The notes: a model not told the origin generated them from the sequence alone. DNA of 37,394 nt from Streptomyces oceani (GCF_001751245.1 NZ_LJGU01000133.1:160452-197845), one strand, 5' to 3'; positions 8,373 to 19,803 are shown, counted from the first letter of the stretch. Translations and numbers: made by a program.

Positions 8373-10181
8373 CTACGAGGAGCTGGGGCTGGGTGTCGGC
8401 GAGTCCGAGGGCGGCGCTGGCTCCTCCTGCCTCTTCGTGACCTCCAGGTCCACCAGGAGCGGATCGACGTCCGCCACGTCAGTGGTGATCCGCAGTTGGT
8501 ACTTCCCGGCCAGCTCACCGGCGTACAGCTGCGGCAGCGTCAACTGGCCCTTCGGACCGGTCTGCCGTCCCTCCAGGGAGTGCACGGGATTGCCCTCGGA
8601 GTCCTCGAAGAACGGTGCGTCGGCGCCCTCCGCCGGCTTTCCGTCCTCGGTGACCAGGGTGGCGGTCACCGGGGTCTCCGCCACCGCTTCGCCCTCCCGC
8701 GTGGCCTGCACGGTGACCCGCTCGGCGAAGGCGCCACCGGCCACGGCGGTCATCGGGGTCTTGTCGGGACGAGTCAACTCGTCCGGCTCGGGCTCCGGTT
8801 CCGGTTCCGGTTCCGGCTCTTCCACTGTCGCGGTGAACTCGGCGGTCAACTCGTCGTGCTCCACGACCTCGGCCCGTACGGTGAAGCTGCCCGCCTGCTC
8901 GCCGGCCAGCAGGGGCGGCGCGGTGGCGACGCCCTTCTGGTCTGTGGTCGTCGTGGCCCGCTGTGCGTCGTCCTTCGCGAAGCGTGCTTCGGTCTCGCCA
9001 TCGATGACGTAGCGCACCCGCACGTCCCTGGCGACCTCACCCCGCTCGTCCGTGACCTTCGTCCGGAACACGTCGGTGAACTCGTCGCCCGCGGTGACCG
9101 TCGCCTTCTCGGCACTCACCCGCTCCAGCTCCGCGGGCGTGTCGGGCGAGGGTGTGGGGTCCTCCTCGCCCGGCTCGTCCCCGCCGGGGTCCTCATCACC
9201 GGGCTTGTCACCGGGTTCTTCGCCACCCGGTTTGTCGCCGGGCTTTCCGCCACCCGGCTTGTCACCTGGCTTGTCACCCTCCGGCTCGTCCTTCCCGGGG
9301 TCCTTCCCGACCGGGCTGGACGGACGGTCGGTGCGCTCCCTCGGCGTCTCCGGCAAGGGCCCCTCACCGTCCGGCACCTCGTGCACTCCGGAACGGTAGA
9401 ACTCGAACCAGGAGAGCACCGTACGCAGGTAGTCCTGGGAGCGGTTGTAGCTCAGGATGGCGCTGTCCAGCTCAGCCTTGGCCGACAGGTCCCGCTCTCC
9501 GGCGCAGAGGTACTCCCCGGCGGCCAGCGCGGCGTCGAAGACGTTGTTGGGGTCCTTGCGACCGTCGCCGTTCCCGTCCGCGCCCCAACGCGCCCACGTC
9601 GAGGGGATGAACTGCATCGGCCCGACCGCGCGGTCGTAGGTGGCGTTGCCGTCGTAGACGCCGCGGTCGGTGTCCTCGATCTTCGCGAAGCCCTTGCCGT
9701 TCAGCACCGGACCGAGGATCGGCTCGACCGTCGTGCCCTCACTGTCGACCGCACCGCCACGCGCCTGGCCGGACTCCACCTTGCCGATGGCGGCCAGCAG
9801 TTCCCAGGGCAGCTCGCAGGACCCGTCCGAGGCTGCGACGGCGTCCTCCGCCTTCTTGTACGCGTCGAGGACGGTCGCGGGTATGCCGGCGTCGTCCTTC
9901 TCCGGCTTGTCACCGTCCGGGCGCTGGGGATCGGGCGACTCCAGCGGGGGCAACTCGGTGTGGTACGAGTCGTCGCCCGGGCCCTCCGCACGCGGTGCCT
10001 CGGACTGTGGCCCCTCGTCGTCCTCACCCGGTGACGCGGCGTTCAGTCCCGGAGCCTGCGAAGCGGTGAGCGCCGCCATCGCGGCTGCCGCGACCGCGGC
10101 CGTACTCACGCCCCTGCGCAGCCGCGGCCCGGTGAACTCGGCGGACTTGGCCGCTGCGTGCCTGCCACGGTATCGCCTCAT
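8373..10181 (-). CDS. Secreted lytic transglycosylase with two Ig-like domains
   Basis: A 602-residue protein from the ATG at 10179-10181 (MRRYRGRHAAAK). It opens with basic residues and a hydrophobic stretch (GVSTAAVAAAAMAALTAS), so it is exported or membrane anchored. The SLT domain spans about 85-265, with the likely catalytic Glu in AAIGKVESGQ, then AVGPMQFIPSTWARWG and a calcium-loop-like DGNGDGRKDP. It should cleave the peptidoglycan glycan strand between MurNAc and GlcNAc. A long Pro/Gly/Asp/Lys linker (GDKPGG repeats) crosses the wall. Two beta-sandwich domains (about 360-465 and 480-590), split by six EP dipeptides, may bind the cell surface. The last 20 residues are Pro/Ser rich. 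The frame is open 27 codons upstream, but that part looks like leader sequence behind the promoter. Confidence 0.85.
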   Translation of the reverse strand: MRRYRGRHAAAKSAEFTGPRLRRGVSTAAVAAAAMAALTASQAPGLNAASPGEDDEGPQSEAPRAEGPGDDSYHTELPPLESPDPQRPDGDKPEKDDAGIPATVLDAYKKAEDAVAASDGSCELPWELLAAIGKVESGQARGGAVDSEGTTVEPILGPVLNGKGFAKIEDTDRGVYDGNATYDRAVGPMQFIPSTWARWGADGNGDGRKDPNNVFDAALAAGEYLCAGERDLSAKAELDSAILSYNRSQDYLRTVLSWFEFYRSGVHEVPDGEGPLPETPRERTDRPSSPVGKDPGKDEPEGDKPGDKPGGGKPGDKPGGEEPGDKPGDEDPGGDEPGEEDPTPSPDTPAELERVSAEKATVTAGDEFTDVFRTKVTDERGEVARDVRVRYVIDGETEARFAKDDAQRATTTTDQKGVATAPPLLAGEQAGSFTVRAEVVEHDELTAEFTATVEEPEPEPEPEPEPDELTRPDKTPMTAVAGGAFAERVTVQATREGEAVAETPVTATLVTEDGKPAEGADAPFFEDSEGNPVHSLEGRQTGPKGQLTLPQLYAGELAGKYQLRITTDVADVDPLLVDLEVTKRQEEPAPPSDSPTPSPSSS

Positions 10182-10225
10182 GAAATCCGACCGCCCTCTT
10201 CCCCTGCGGACACCGACAACGGGTG

Positions 10226-10255
10226 ACCCTACGCCACGTACAGGCCATAAGTCAG
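10226..10255 (-). promoter_or_regulatory. Candidate promoter of the lytic transglycosylase gene
   Basis: On the minus strand, CTGACT (10250-10255), an 18-base spacer and TAGGGT (10226-10231). Transcription would start near 10219, about 40 bases before the ATG, which supports the start at 10181. Confidence 0.5.
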
Positions 10256-10449
10256 CGCCCACGAGGCACAGTTACGACCGGAACGCCCAGGTCCGGCTCA
10301 ACTGGCCGACCACACGCGGCGATCCCGAGGAAGCGGTCGCACGGGCGACGGTCAGCGACTGACGCGTACGTCGCGGCGTACTCACTCAGGCGCGCACAGC
10401 ACCGCACGAGCGCGGCACGACACGGCACACGTGCGGGGACGCACGCGCG

Positions 10450-10462
10450 ACACGGTGTCGAG
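10450..10462 (-). terminator. Possible polA terminator
   Basis: CGACAC-G-GTGTCG, a perfect 13-base palindrome 15 bases past the polA stop. Too short to be convincing alone. The rest of 10263-10449 shows no gene. Confidence 0.3.
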
Positions 10463-10476
10463 GGCGGTCCGGGGGC

Positions 10477-13197
10477 TCAGTGCGCGGCGGAGTCCCAGTC
10501 CCCGCCGGATCCCACCGAGACGCGGAGGGGCGCGCGCAGGCGCACCGCCCCCTCCATCCGCTCCCGCACCAGCTCCTCGACCCTCTCGCGCTCCCCTGAG
10601 GCGACCTCTAGCACGATCTCGTCGTGCACCTGGAGCAGCATCCGGGAACGCAGCCCGGCCTCGCGCAACGCCTCGGCGACCCTGAGCATGGCGACCTTGA
10701 CGATGTCCGCCGCCGTCCCCTGGATGGGCGCGTTCAGCGCCATCCGCTCGGCCATCTCGCGACGCTGCCGGTTGTCACTCGTCAGGTCCGGGAGATAGCG
10801 GCGTCGGCCCATGATGGTCTCGGTGTATCCGGTGGCTCGCGCGTCCTCCACCGCCCGGCGCAGGTAGTCCCGCACCCCGCCGAACCGCTCGAAGTAGTTG
10901 TCCATCAGGCGGCGGGCCTCGTCCGGTGCGATGGACAACTGCTGGGACAGGCCGAACGCCGAGAGGCCGTACGCGAGGCCGTAGGACATGGCCTTGGTCT
11001 TACGACGCATCTCGGCGTCGACCGCGGTGCGCGGCACTCCGAAGACCTGGGAGGCGACCGTGTCGTGCAGGTCCTCGCCGGAGGTGAAGGCCTCGATCAG
11101 GCCCTCGTCGTCGGAGAGATGCGCCATCACCCGCAGCTCGATCTGGCTGTAGTCGGCGGTCAGCAGCGACTCGAAGCCCGCACCGACCCGGAATCCCTTG
11201 CGGATGGCCCGGCCCTCGTCCGTACGCACGGGGATGTTCTGCAGGTTGGGGTCCGTGGAGGACAACCGGCCGGTGGCGGCGACCGTCTGGAAGAAGGTCG
11301 TGTGGATACGGCCGTCGGCCGCGATGGTCTTGATCAGGCCCTCGACGGTGGTGCGGAGCTTCTGCTGCTCGCGGTGGCGCAGCATCAGCAGGGGCAACTC
11401 GTGCTCGGTCTGGGTGGCGAGCCAGGCCAGCGCGTCCGCGTCGGTGGTGTAACCCGTCTTGATCTTCTTTGTCTTGGGCAGCGCCAGCTCACCGAAGAGC
11501 ACCTCCTGGAGCTGCTTCGGAGAGCCGAGGTTGAACTCGTGCCCCACCGACGCGTGCGCGTCCGTGACCGCCTGTCCCACGGCGTCCGCGAACTGCTGCT
11601 CCAGGCCGGACAGCCACTCCCGATCGGCGGCGATGCCGGCGCGCTCCATGTCGGCCAGCAGCGCGGAGGTGGGCAGCTCCAGGTCACGCAGCAACTCGGC
11701 CGCGCCGACCTCCGCCAGCCGCTCCTCGAAGGCTTCGCCGAGGTCCAGGATGGCGCGGGCCTTGCCCATCAGGGCGTCGGCCTCCGCCTGCTCGTCCGCC
11801 CCGAAGGCCAGTTGACCGCCGCCCTCGACGGGTCGCGGCAACTCCCGGCCCAGGTACTCGACGGTCAGGCCGTCCAGCGTGAAGGACCGACGGCCCGGCT
11901 TGACCAGATACGCCGCGAGCGCGGTGTCCATCGTCACCCCGGCGACCCGCCAGCCCTGGTCAGCGAAGACCCGCATGACGGCCTTGGCGTCGTGCATCAC
12001 CTTCGGTGCGCTCACGTCCGCGATCCAGTCCGCGAAGGCCCGCTCCGCCGTCTCGTCCAGCTGCGACGGGTCGAACCAGGCGGCTGCTCCCTCGGGCGTG
12101 GCGAGCGCGATCTCGCTGACGGTCCCGCTGCCCAGTCGCCAGGTGTCGACGGTGGCCAGCCCGAGCGGTCCGGTGCCGTGCTCCGCCAGCCAGGCGGGCA
12201 GCTCCCCGTCGTCCAGCACCCGACCGTCCAGCTCGACGCCGGCGGCCAGATCAGCCTCCGTCTCGGCTTCCGCTGCGGCCGGATCGACGGCGAACAGCCG
12301 CTCGCGGAAGTTGAGGTGGCGAAACTCCAGTGCGTCCAGCACCATGCGGAGGGCTTCGGTGTCGTACGGCACCCGGGCCAGGTCGGCGGGCCGTTCGGGC
12401 AGCTCGACGTCCCGCACCATCTCGGTGAGGACGCGGTTCAACCGGACCGCGTCCAGGTGCTCGCGGAGGTTCTGCCCGGCCTTGCCCTTGACCTCGTCGG
12501 CCCGCTCCACCAGCTCGGCGAAGGAGCCGAACTGGTTGATCCACTTCGTGGCGGTCTTCTCCCCCACGCCCGGGATGCCCGGCAGGTTGTCCGAGGGGTC
12601 GCCGCGCAGCGCCGCGAAGTCCGGATACTGCTGTGGTGAGAGGCCGTACTTCTCCCGGACCTTCTCCGGGGTGAAGCGCGTGAGCTCGGAGACGCCCTTG
12701 GTCGGGTAGAGCACCGTGACGTTGTCGGTGATCAGCTGGAAGCAGTCGCGGTCCCCGGTCACGATCGACACCCGATAGCCCTCGGCCTCCGCCTGGCTGG
12801 CCAGCGTGGCGATGACGTCGTCCGCCTCGAAGCCGTCCACCGCGAAGCGCTTGACCCGCATCGCGTCCAGCAGCTCGCCGATCAGCTCGACCTGCCCCTT
12901 GAACTCGTCGGGGGTTGTGGAGCGATTGGCCTTGTACTCCGCGAACTGCTCCGAGCGCCAGGTCTTCCGGGAGACGTCGAAGGCGACGGCGAAGTGCGTG
13001 GGCGCCTCGTCACGCAGGGTGTTCGCCAGCATCGAGGTGAAACCGTAGATCGCGTTCGTCGGCTGGCCGGTCGTGGTGGAGAAGTTCTCCGCGGGCAGCG
13101 CGAAGAACGCTCGGTATGCGAGGGAGTGCCCGTCCATGAGGAGCAGGCGCGGAACGGTGTCGGTGGATTCGGTGCCGCTGGATGCTGTCTTTGCCAC
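10477..13197 (-). CDS. polA: DNA polymerase I
   Basis: A 906-residue DNA polymerase I for repair and Okazaki-fragment maturation. The 5' nuclease domain (about 1-300) shows LLLMDGHSLAYRAFFALP, GFEADDVIATLA and GDRDCFQL. The middle domain (about 320-490) has the fold of the 3'-5' exonuclease but not its metal-binding acidic residues, so proofreading is probably absent, as in other actinobacterial PolA. The polymerase domain carries motif A DYSQIELRVMAHL, motif B RRKTKAMSYGLAYG and motif C LLQVHDEIVLEV. The start is GTG at 13195-13197 (VAKTASSGTESTDTVPRL), matching relatives as remembered. The frame stays open 642 codons further, but only because it runs antisense to the oxidoreductase gene. 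Divergent from the oxidoreductase with 96 bases between. Confidence 0.96.
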   Translation of the reverse strand: MAKTASSGTESTDTVPRLLLMDGHSLAYRAFFALPAENFSTTTGQPTNAIYGFTSMLANTLRDEAPTHFAVAFDVSRKTWRSEQFAEYKANRSTTPDEFKGQVELIGELLDAMRVKRFAVDGFEADDVIATLASQAEAEGYRVSIVTGDRDCFQLITDNVTVLYPTKGVSELTRFTPEKVREKYGLSPQQYPDFAALRGDPSDNLPGIPGVGEKTATKWINQFGSFAELVERADEVKGKAGQNLREHLDAVRLNRVLTEMVRDVELPERPADLARVPYDTEALRMVLDALEFRHLNFRERLFAVDPAAAEAETEADLAAGVELDGRVLDDGELPAWLAEHGTGPLGLATVDTWRLGSGTVSEIALATPEGAAAWFDPSQLDETAERAFADWIADVSAPKVMHDAKAVMRVFADQGWRVAGVTMDTALAAYLVKPGRRSFTLDGLTVEYLGRELPRPVEGGGQLAFGADEQAEADALMGKARAILDLGEAFEERLAEVGAAELLRDLELPTSALLADMERAGIAADREWLSGLEQQFADAVGQAVTDAHASVGHEFNLGSPKQLQEVLFGELALPKTKKIKTGYTTDADALAWLATQTEHELPLLMLRHREQQKLRTTVEGLIKTIAADGRIHTTFFQTVAATGRLSSTDPNLQNIPVRTDEGRAIRKGFRVGAGFESLLTADYSQIELRVMAHLSDDEGLIEAFTSGEDLHDTVASQVFGVPRTAVDAEMRRKTKAMSYGLAYGLSAFGLSQQLSIAPDEARRLMDNYFERFGGVRDYLRRAVEDARATGYTETIMGRRRYLPDLTSDNRQRREMAERMALNAPIQGTAADIVKVAMLRVAEALREAGLRSRMLLQVHDEIVLEVASGERERVEELVRERMEGAVRLRAPLRVSVGSGGDWDSAAH

Positions 13198-13293
13198 GCC
13201 CGCATACTCGCACGCGCCACTGACAACCGGCTCGGACGTGATCCTGAGCACGCGGACGGTCCGCTCGTCGGTGGCGCGTGGGAGTATCGGAGC

Positions 13294-15594
<2,301 letters not shown>

Positions 15595-15701
15595 TAGGAA
15601 TCACCGGGTACGGACGACGTACGGCCCACCGCGCCCTGAGGACTTCCCACTGGGAGGGCTCCCCCCGGTCGGGCCGTCCAACGGGAGCGGGGCTGGCCAG
15701 C

Positions 15702-16214
15702 ATGGGCGACGTGGACACGACGAGGTTCTCGCCAGAGGTCCTGGAGGAGTGGTCCGGGCTCGGCATCGACCTGCCGGCGCTGTTCTCCGCCGGTGACCTC
15801 GGCAACCTCATGGGACTGCGGGTGCTGGAGGCCGATCCGCGGAAGGTCGTCGGCACGCTGCCGGTCGAGGGCAACACCCAGCCGTACGGACTGCTGCACG
15901 GCGGCGCCTCCGCCGTGCTGGCCGAGACGCTGGGCTCGGTCGGCGCGATGCTGCACGGCGGGCCACGGAAGATCGCCGTGGGCGTGGACCTGAACTGCAC
16001 CCACCACCGCGGACTGCGCTCCGGGCTGGTGACCGGCACCGCCACACCGGTGCACCTGGGCCGCAGCAGCGCCAGCTACGAGATCGTGCTCACCGAGGAG
16101 TCCGGCAAACGCGTGTGCACGGCCCGACTGACCTGCATGCTGCGGGAGTCCGACGCGCACGGCGTGCCGCCTGAGAGGACCGCGGCGGACACGTCGGCAC
16201 CGGCAGCCGACTGA
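15702..16214 (+). CDS. PaaI-type hotdog-fold thioesterase
   Basis: A 170-residue hotdog-fold protein of the PaaI/4HBT group, which hydrolyses acyl- or aryl-CoA thioesters. Family marks are MGLRVLEADPRKVVGTLPV, then QPYGLLHGGASAVLAETLGS (the HGG motif with its following catalytic acid position), VGVDLNCTHHRGLRSG and VTGTATPVHLGRSSASYEI. The first 40 residues (to SAGDLGNL) form a short helical lead. The last 20 residues are hydrophilic and probably disordered. The start is ATG at 15702; GGGAGCGG lies upstream but rather far. It follows the oxidoreductase gene by about 107 bases and may be cotranscribed. The substrate is unknown. Confidence 0.87.
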   Translation: MGDVDTTRFSPEVLEEWSGLGIDLPALFSAGDLGNLMGLRVLEADPRKVVGTLPVEGNTQPYGLLHGGASAVLAETLGSVGAMLHGGPRKIAVGVDLNCTHHRGLRSGLVTGTATPVHLGRSSASYEIVLTEESGKRVCTARLTCMLRESDAHGVPPERTAADTSAPAAD

Positions 16215-16227
16215 GTCTGGGTCCCGA

Positions 16228-16247
16228 ACAGCCAACTTCCGGGCTGT
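16228..16247. terminator. Possible terminator between convergent thioesterase and pdtaR
   Basis: Inverted repeat ACAGCC (16228-16233) and GGCTGT (16242-16247) with an 8-base loop, 14 bases past the thioesterase stop. Confidence 0.35.
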
Positions 16248-16287
16248 CGACGTCCGGAAACCCGTGGCGCGCGGCACGCCGAACCCG

Positions 16288-16998
16288 CTACTCCTGCCGC
16301 TGCTTCCTCTCCTCGGCGTCCTGCACGACCGCTTCCGCGACCTGCCGCATGGTCAGCCTCCGGTCCATCGAGGTCTTCTGAATCCATCGGAAGGCCGCCG
16401 GCTCCGTCAGGCCGTACTGGGTCTGCAACACGCTCTTCGCCCGGTCAACCAGCTTCCGGGTCTCCAGCCGCTGCGTGAGGTCGGCGACCTCCTGGCTGAG
16501 CACCCGCAGCTCCGTGAAGCGGGAGACCGCCATCTCGATCGCCGGCACGACGTCGCTCTTGCTGAACGGCTTGACCAAATACGCCATCGCGCCGGCGTCC
16601 CGGGCCCGCTCCACCAACTCCCGCTGGGAGAAGGCGGTGAGCATGAGAACCGGCGCGATGTTCTCCGCGGCGATCCGCTCCGCGGCGGAGATTCCGTCCA
16701 ACACCGGCATCTTGACATCGAGAATGCACAGATCCGGCTGGCTCTCCCGCGCCAGCTCCACCGCGCGCTGACCGTCGCCGGCCTCACCGACGACGGTGTA
16801 CCCCTCCTCCTCCAGCATCTCCTTGAGGTCCATCCGGATCAGGGCCTCGTCCTCCGCGATCACGACGCGCTTCGTCCGTGGCGGGACATGGGCGCCTTCC
16901 TCGGCGGCTCCGGCCGATCCGGCGGCGCTGGCAGTGCTGCTGTCGGTCTCGCTCTCACTCGGCTTCGGGGTGGGCTCGGGGACGTCCGCGGTGCTCAC
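16288..16998 (-). CDS. pdtaR: ANTAR-domain response regulator PdtaR
   Basis: A 236-residue two-domain regulator. Residues 1-40 are acidic and Ser/Ala rich and probably disordered. The receiver domain (about 43-160) has the acidic pair in VVIAEDEALIRMDL, the phospho-acceptor Asp94 in CILDVKMPVLDG and the conserved Lys143 in YLVKPF. The C-terminal ANTAR domain (about 170-228: LTQRLETRKLVDRAKSVLQT, then SMDRRLTMRQVAEAVV) binds paired RNA hairpins in mRNA leaders and prevents termination. In mycobacteria the kinase PdtaS phosphorylates the homologue Rv1626; no kinase gene lies here, as is normal for this orphan arrangement. The gene is divergent from the tRNA gene that follows. Confidence 0.92.
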   Translation of the reverse strand: MSTADVPEPTPKPSESETDSSTASAAGSAGAAEEGAHVPPRTKRVVIAEDEALIRMDLKEMLEEEGYTVVGEAGDGQRAVELARESQPDLCILDVKMPVLDGISAAERIAAENIAPVLMLTAFSQRELVERARDAGAMAYLVKPFSKSDVVPAIEMAVSRFTELRVLSQEVADLTQRLETRKLVDRAKSVLQTQYGLTEPAAFRWIQKTSMDRRLTMRQVAEAVVQDAEERKQRQE

Positions 16999-17049
16999 TG
17001 GGTTCCTCGTTTCCGCACAGGTGGGGACAACGAGCCTACCCAGCTGCTG

Positions 17050-17055
17050 TATGAT
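17050..17055 (+). promoter_or_regulatory. Candidate -10 element of the tRNA gene
   Basis: TATGAT (17050-17055), 5 of 6 to consensus, 41 bases before the mature tRNA. A weak -35 (GGGACA, 17024-17029) lies 20 bases upstream, which is long. Confidence 0.35.
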
Positions 17056-17095
17056 CGGGGCACGAGGGGTCAGCCGTGCCCTTCGTTTCGAAGGG

Positions 17096-17168
17096 GCCCC
17101 GGTAGCCCAGTGGAAGAGGCAATGGATTCAAAACCCATACAGCGTCGGTTCGAATCCGACTCGGGGCA
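17096..17168 (+). tRNA. tRNA with anticodon CAA (Leu, UUG codon), class I-like
   Basis: A 73-base cloverleaf. The acceptor stem is GCCCCGG (17096-17102) with TCGGGGC (17161-17167), with a G-T pair at 7-66 and discriminator A (17168). The D arm is short, GCC with GGC, with GG in the loop. The anticodon stem is 17122-17126 with 17134-17138, with an A-C mismatch next to the loop. The loop TTCAAAA puts CAA at 17129-17131. The variable loop is only 5 bases (ACAGC, 17139-17143). The T arm is perfect: GTCGG-TTCGAAT-CCGAC. CCA is not encoded. The anticodon reads the leucine codon UUG, yet leucine tRNAs normally have a long variable arm; see findings. It may be a real minor leucine tRNA or a tRNA with another role. 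Confidence 0.85.
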
Positions 17169-17187
17169 CTTTCCTTCGATTCCCTAG

Positions 17188-17204
17188 GCGCTCCCTGGGA
17201 GCGC
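17188..17204 (+). terminator. tRNA terminator hairpin
   Basis: GCGCTC-CCTGG-GAGCGC core of a 17-base near-perfect palindrome, 20 bases past the tRNA, followed by TGTTCT. Also lies 70 bases before the aminopeptidase start. Confidence 0.6.
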
Positions 17205-17271
17205 TGTTCTCGCCCGCGTCTCTCGTGTCCGTTACGGACCCGGCGCCGCGCGGGTGCGGGAGCATGGGCTC

Positions 17272-19782
17272 ATGTCCGCATTGACGCGCGATGAAGCGCA
17301 GACCCGAGCCAGGCTCGTCAGCGTCCGACACTACTCGCTCGACCTCGACCTGACCGCTCACCCGGAGACCTTCCGCTCCCGCTCAGTGATCCGGTTCAGC
17401 GTACGACAGCCGGGCGCGGACACCTTCGTCCAGTTGCGTCCCGACACCCTGCACGAGGCCGCCCTCGACGGCGAGCGGCTGGACCCCGCGCTGCTCGCCG
17501 ACGGACGGCTGCCGCTCACCGACCTCGCGCGGGGCGAGCACGAGCTGCGGGTAACGGCGGACATGCCGTACTCCCGGGTGGGCGAGGGCATGCACCGGTT
17601 CACCGACCCCGCCGACGGTCGTACGTACGTCTACACCCAGTGCTTCATGGACGACGCGCCCCGGGTCTTCGCCTGCTTCGACCAACCGGATCTGAAGGCG
17701 ACCTTCGACGTCGCCGTCACGGCTCCCGCCGACTGGACCGTGCTCGGCAACGGCACGGCCCAGCGCACCGGCGGGGGCCGCTGGGAGTGCGCGACGACCC
17801 CGCCGATCAGCACGTACCTGGTGGCGGTGGTGGCCGGCCCCTACCACTCGGTGCGTACGGAGCACGCGGGAATCCCGTTCGGCCTGCACGTACGCCGCTC
17901 GCTGGCCGAGGAGTTGGACGCCGACGCGGAGGAGCTGCTCGACCTCACCCGGCGGTGCTTCGACCACTACCACGAGATCTTCGCCGAGCCCTACCCGTTC
18001 GACTCCTACGACCAGGCGTTCGTGCCGGAGTTCAACGCCGGCGCGATGGAGAACCCCGGACTGGTCACCCTTCGGGACACCTACGTCTACCGCGGTGCCG
18101 TCACCGCGACCGAGCGCCAGCTGCGCGGCGTGGTGATCGCCCACGAGATGGCCCACATGTGGTTCGGCGACCTGGTGACGCTGCGCTGGTGGGACGACAC
18201 CTGGCTGAACGAGTCGTTCGCGGAGTACATGGGCTACCAGACGGTGCACGAGGCGACTCCGCACGAGGGCGCGTGGACGGACTTCGCCGTCGACCGGAAG
18301 AACTGGGGATACGACGCGGACCAGCGCGGCTCCACCCACCCGGTGGCGCCCGACCCGCGGGACGTGCCGGACACCGCATCGGCACTGCTCAACTTCGACG
18401 GCATCTCGTACGCCAAGGGCGCCAGCGCGCTGCGACAACTCGTCGTCTGGCTGGGCGAGAAGTCGTTCCTCGCGGGCATCAACGAGCACTTCGCGCGACA
18501 CCGCTTCGGCAACGCCTCCCTGACGGACTTCCTGGACTCCCTGTCCCACGCCGCCCCCAACCGGGACGTGCACGCCTGGGCCGAGCGCTGGTTGCGCACC
18601 TCGGGCGTGGACACCCTGGTGCCGCGTACGGGCGAGGGTGCCGGCCAGGGGTACACGCAGCTGCGTCACGACGGCAGCCGCCCGCACCGGCTGGCCCTGG
18701 GTGTGTACGACCGGGCGCCGGCCGATCCGGGCCAGCTGGTGCTGCGGGAACGCCTGGAGGTGGACCTGACCACGGACGGCACCGGCCTCAGCCAGGTGGC
18801 AGAGGGTCCGCGCCCGGACCTGCTGTTGGGCAACGACGGCGATCTGAGCTACGTCAAGGTCCGGCTGGACGAGGACTCCTGGACGACCGTCCGGGAGGCG
18901 CTGTCCGGGCTGCCCGACCCGCTGTCCCGGGCGGTGGCCTGGACCGCCGCGCGACACATGGTGCGGGACGGCCAACTGCCGCCGTCCGCCTACCTGGAGA
19001 CCGTACGGGCGCACCTGCCGGCGGAGCGGGACGAGGCGATCGCCTCGGGGGTGCTGTCCTTCGCCCGTACCCAGTTGGCGGACCGGTACCTCGCCGGCCC
19101 GGCCCGTACCGAGGCGCTGGACCTGCTCACCGACACCTGCCGGGAGCTGCTGTCCCGTACGGCCGACGGGTCGGCGCCCGGAATCCGGTTGACGGCGGTG
19201 CGCGCGTACATCGACAGTGCGACGGACCCCGCGGAGTTGGCCGGCTGGAACGCCGCGGGCAGCGCGCCCGGTGGTCCGGAACTGGACCCCGAGCTGCGCT
19301 GGCGGCTGCTGCTGCGGCTGGCGGTGCTCGGCGCGGCCGGCGAACGGGAGATCAGGCGGATGTCGACGGCGGATCCCGGCGCCACGGGCGAGGAGGGAGC
19401 GGCCCGTTGCCGAGCGGCCCTGCCCGATCCGGCCGCCAAGGAGGCGGCGTGGGAGTCGCTCTTCGGCGAGTCGGCGGAGCTGTCCAACTACCTCTTCACG
19501 GCGACCGTTCGGGGTTTCTGGCAGCCGGAGCAGCCGGAGGTGCTGGCGCCGTACGTCGAACGGTACTTCGAGGCGGCCGTACGCACCGCCGCGCGTCGGG
19601 GCGCGTCCATCGCCAAGGCCGTCGGGCGCTGGGGCTTTCCCGGCCCACTGGCCGACGCGGAGACCCTGCGGCGGGGCGAGGACTGTCTGCGCACGGCGCG
19701 TCCCACACCGGCACTACGGCGTCAGCTGGTTGACGAACTGGACGACCTGCGGCGGGCCTTGCGGGTGCGCGAGAGCGGTTGA
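17272..19782 (+). CDS. pepN: M1 family aminopeptidase N
   Basis: An 836-residue zinc aminopeptidase of family M1, cytoplasmic, that trims N-terminal residues from peptides. Domain order: N-terminal beta-sandwich (1-190), thermolysin-like catalytic domain (190-430), small beta domain and C-terminal helical ERAP1-like domain (about 520-830). Catalytic features are all present: the exopeptidase motif FNAGAMENPG, the zinc motif HEMAHMW starting at His291, and the third ligand Glu in WLNESFAEYMG. Length is usual for actinobacterial PepN. The ATG at 17272 (MSALTRDEAQTRARLVSV) is the family start. The frame is open 6 codons further. It is followed by a GC hairpin, so probably a single-gene unit. Confidence 0.94.
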   Translation: MSALTRDEAQTRARLVSVRHYSLDLDLTAHPETFRSRSVIRFSVRQPGADTFVQLRPDTLHEAALDGERLDPALLADGRLPLTDLARGEHELRVTADMPYSRVGEGMHRFTDPADGRTYVYTQCFMDDAPRVFACFDQPDLKATFDVAVTAPADWTVLGNGTAQRTGGGRWECATTPPISTYLVAVVAGPYHSVRTEHAGIPFGLHVRRSLAEELDADAEELLDLTRRCFDHYHEIFAEPYPFDSYDQAFVPEFNAGAMENPGLVTLRDTYVYRGAVTATERQLRGVVIAHEMAHMWFGDLVTLRWWDDTWLNESFAEYMGYQTVHEATPHEGAWTDFAVDRKNWGYDADQRGSTHPVAPDPRDVPDTASALLNFDGISYAKGASALRQLVVWLGEKSFLAGINEHFARHRFGNASLTDFLDSLSHAAPNRDVHAWAERWLRTSGVDTLVPRTGEGAGQGYTQLRHDGSRPHRLALGVYDRAPADPGQLVLRERLEVDLTTDGTGLSQVAEGPRPDLLLGNDGDLSYVKVRLDEDSWTTVREALSGLPDPLSRAVAWTAARHMVRDGQLPPSAYLETVRAHLPAERDEAIASGVLSFARTQLADRYLAGPARTEALDLLTDTCRELLSRTADGSAPGIRLTAVRAYIDSATDPAELAGWNAAGSAPGGPELDPELRWRLLLRLAVLGAAGEREIRRMSTADPGATGEEGAARCRAALPDPAAKEAAWESLFGESAELSNYLFTATVRGFWQPEQPEVLAPYVERYFEAAVRTAARRGASIAKAVGRWGFPGPLADAETLRRGEDCLRTARPTPALRRQLVDELDDLRRALRVRESG

Positions 19783-19803
19783 GGCGTAGTGGACGCGGGG
19801 CGG

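Noticed and set aside
9135..9290. Repetitive DNA in the transglycosylase gene as a possible CRISPR or mobile repeat
   Set aside because: It is coding repeat for the Pro/Gly/Asp/Lys linker; there are no regular spacers.
10182..10476. c-di-AMP (ydaO) riboswitch before the lytic transglycosylase
   Set aside because: Such riboswitches precede some actinobacterial cell-wall hydrolase genes, but the leader here is only about 40 bases after the best promoter and shows no such structure.
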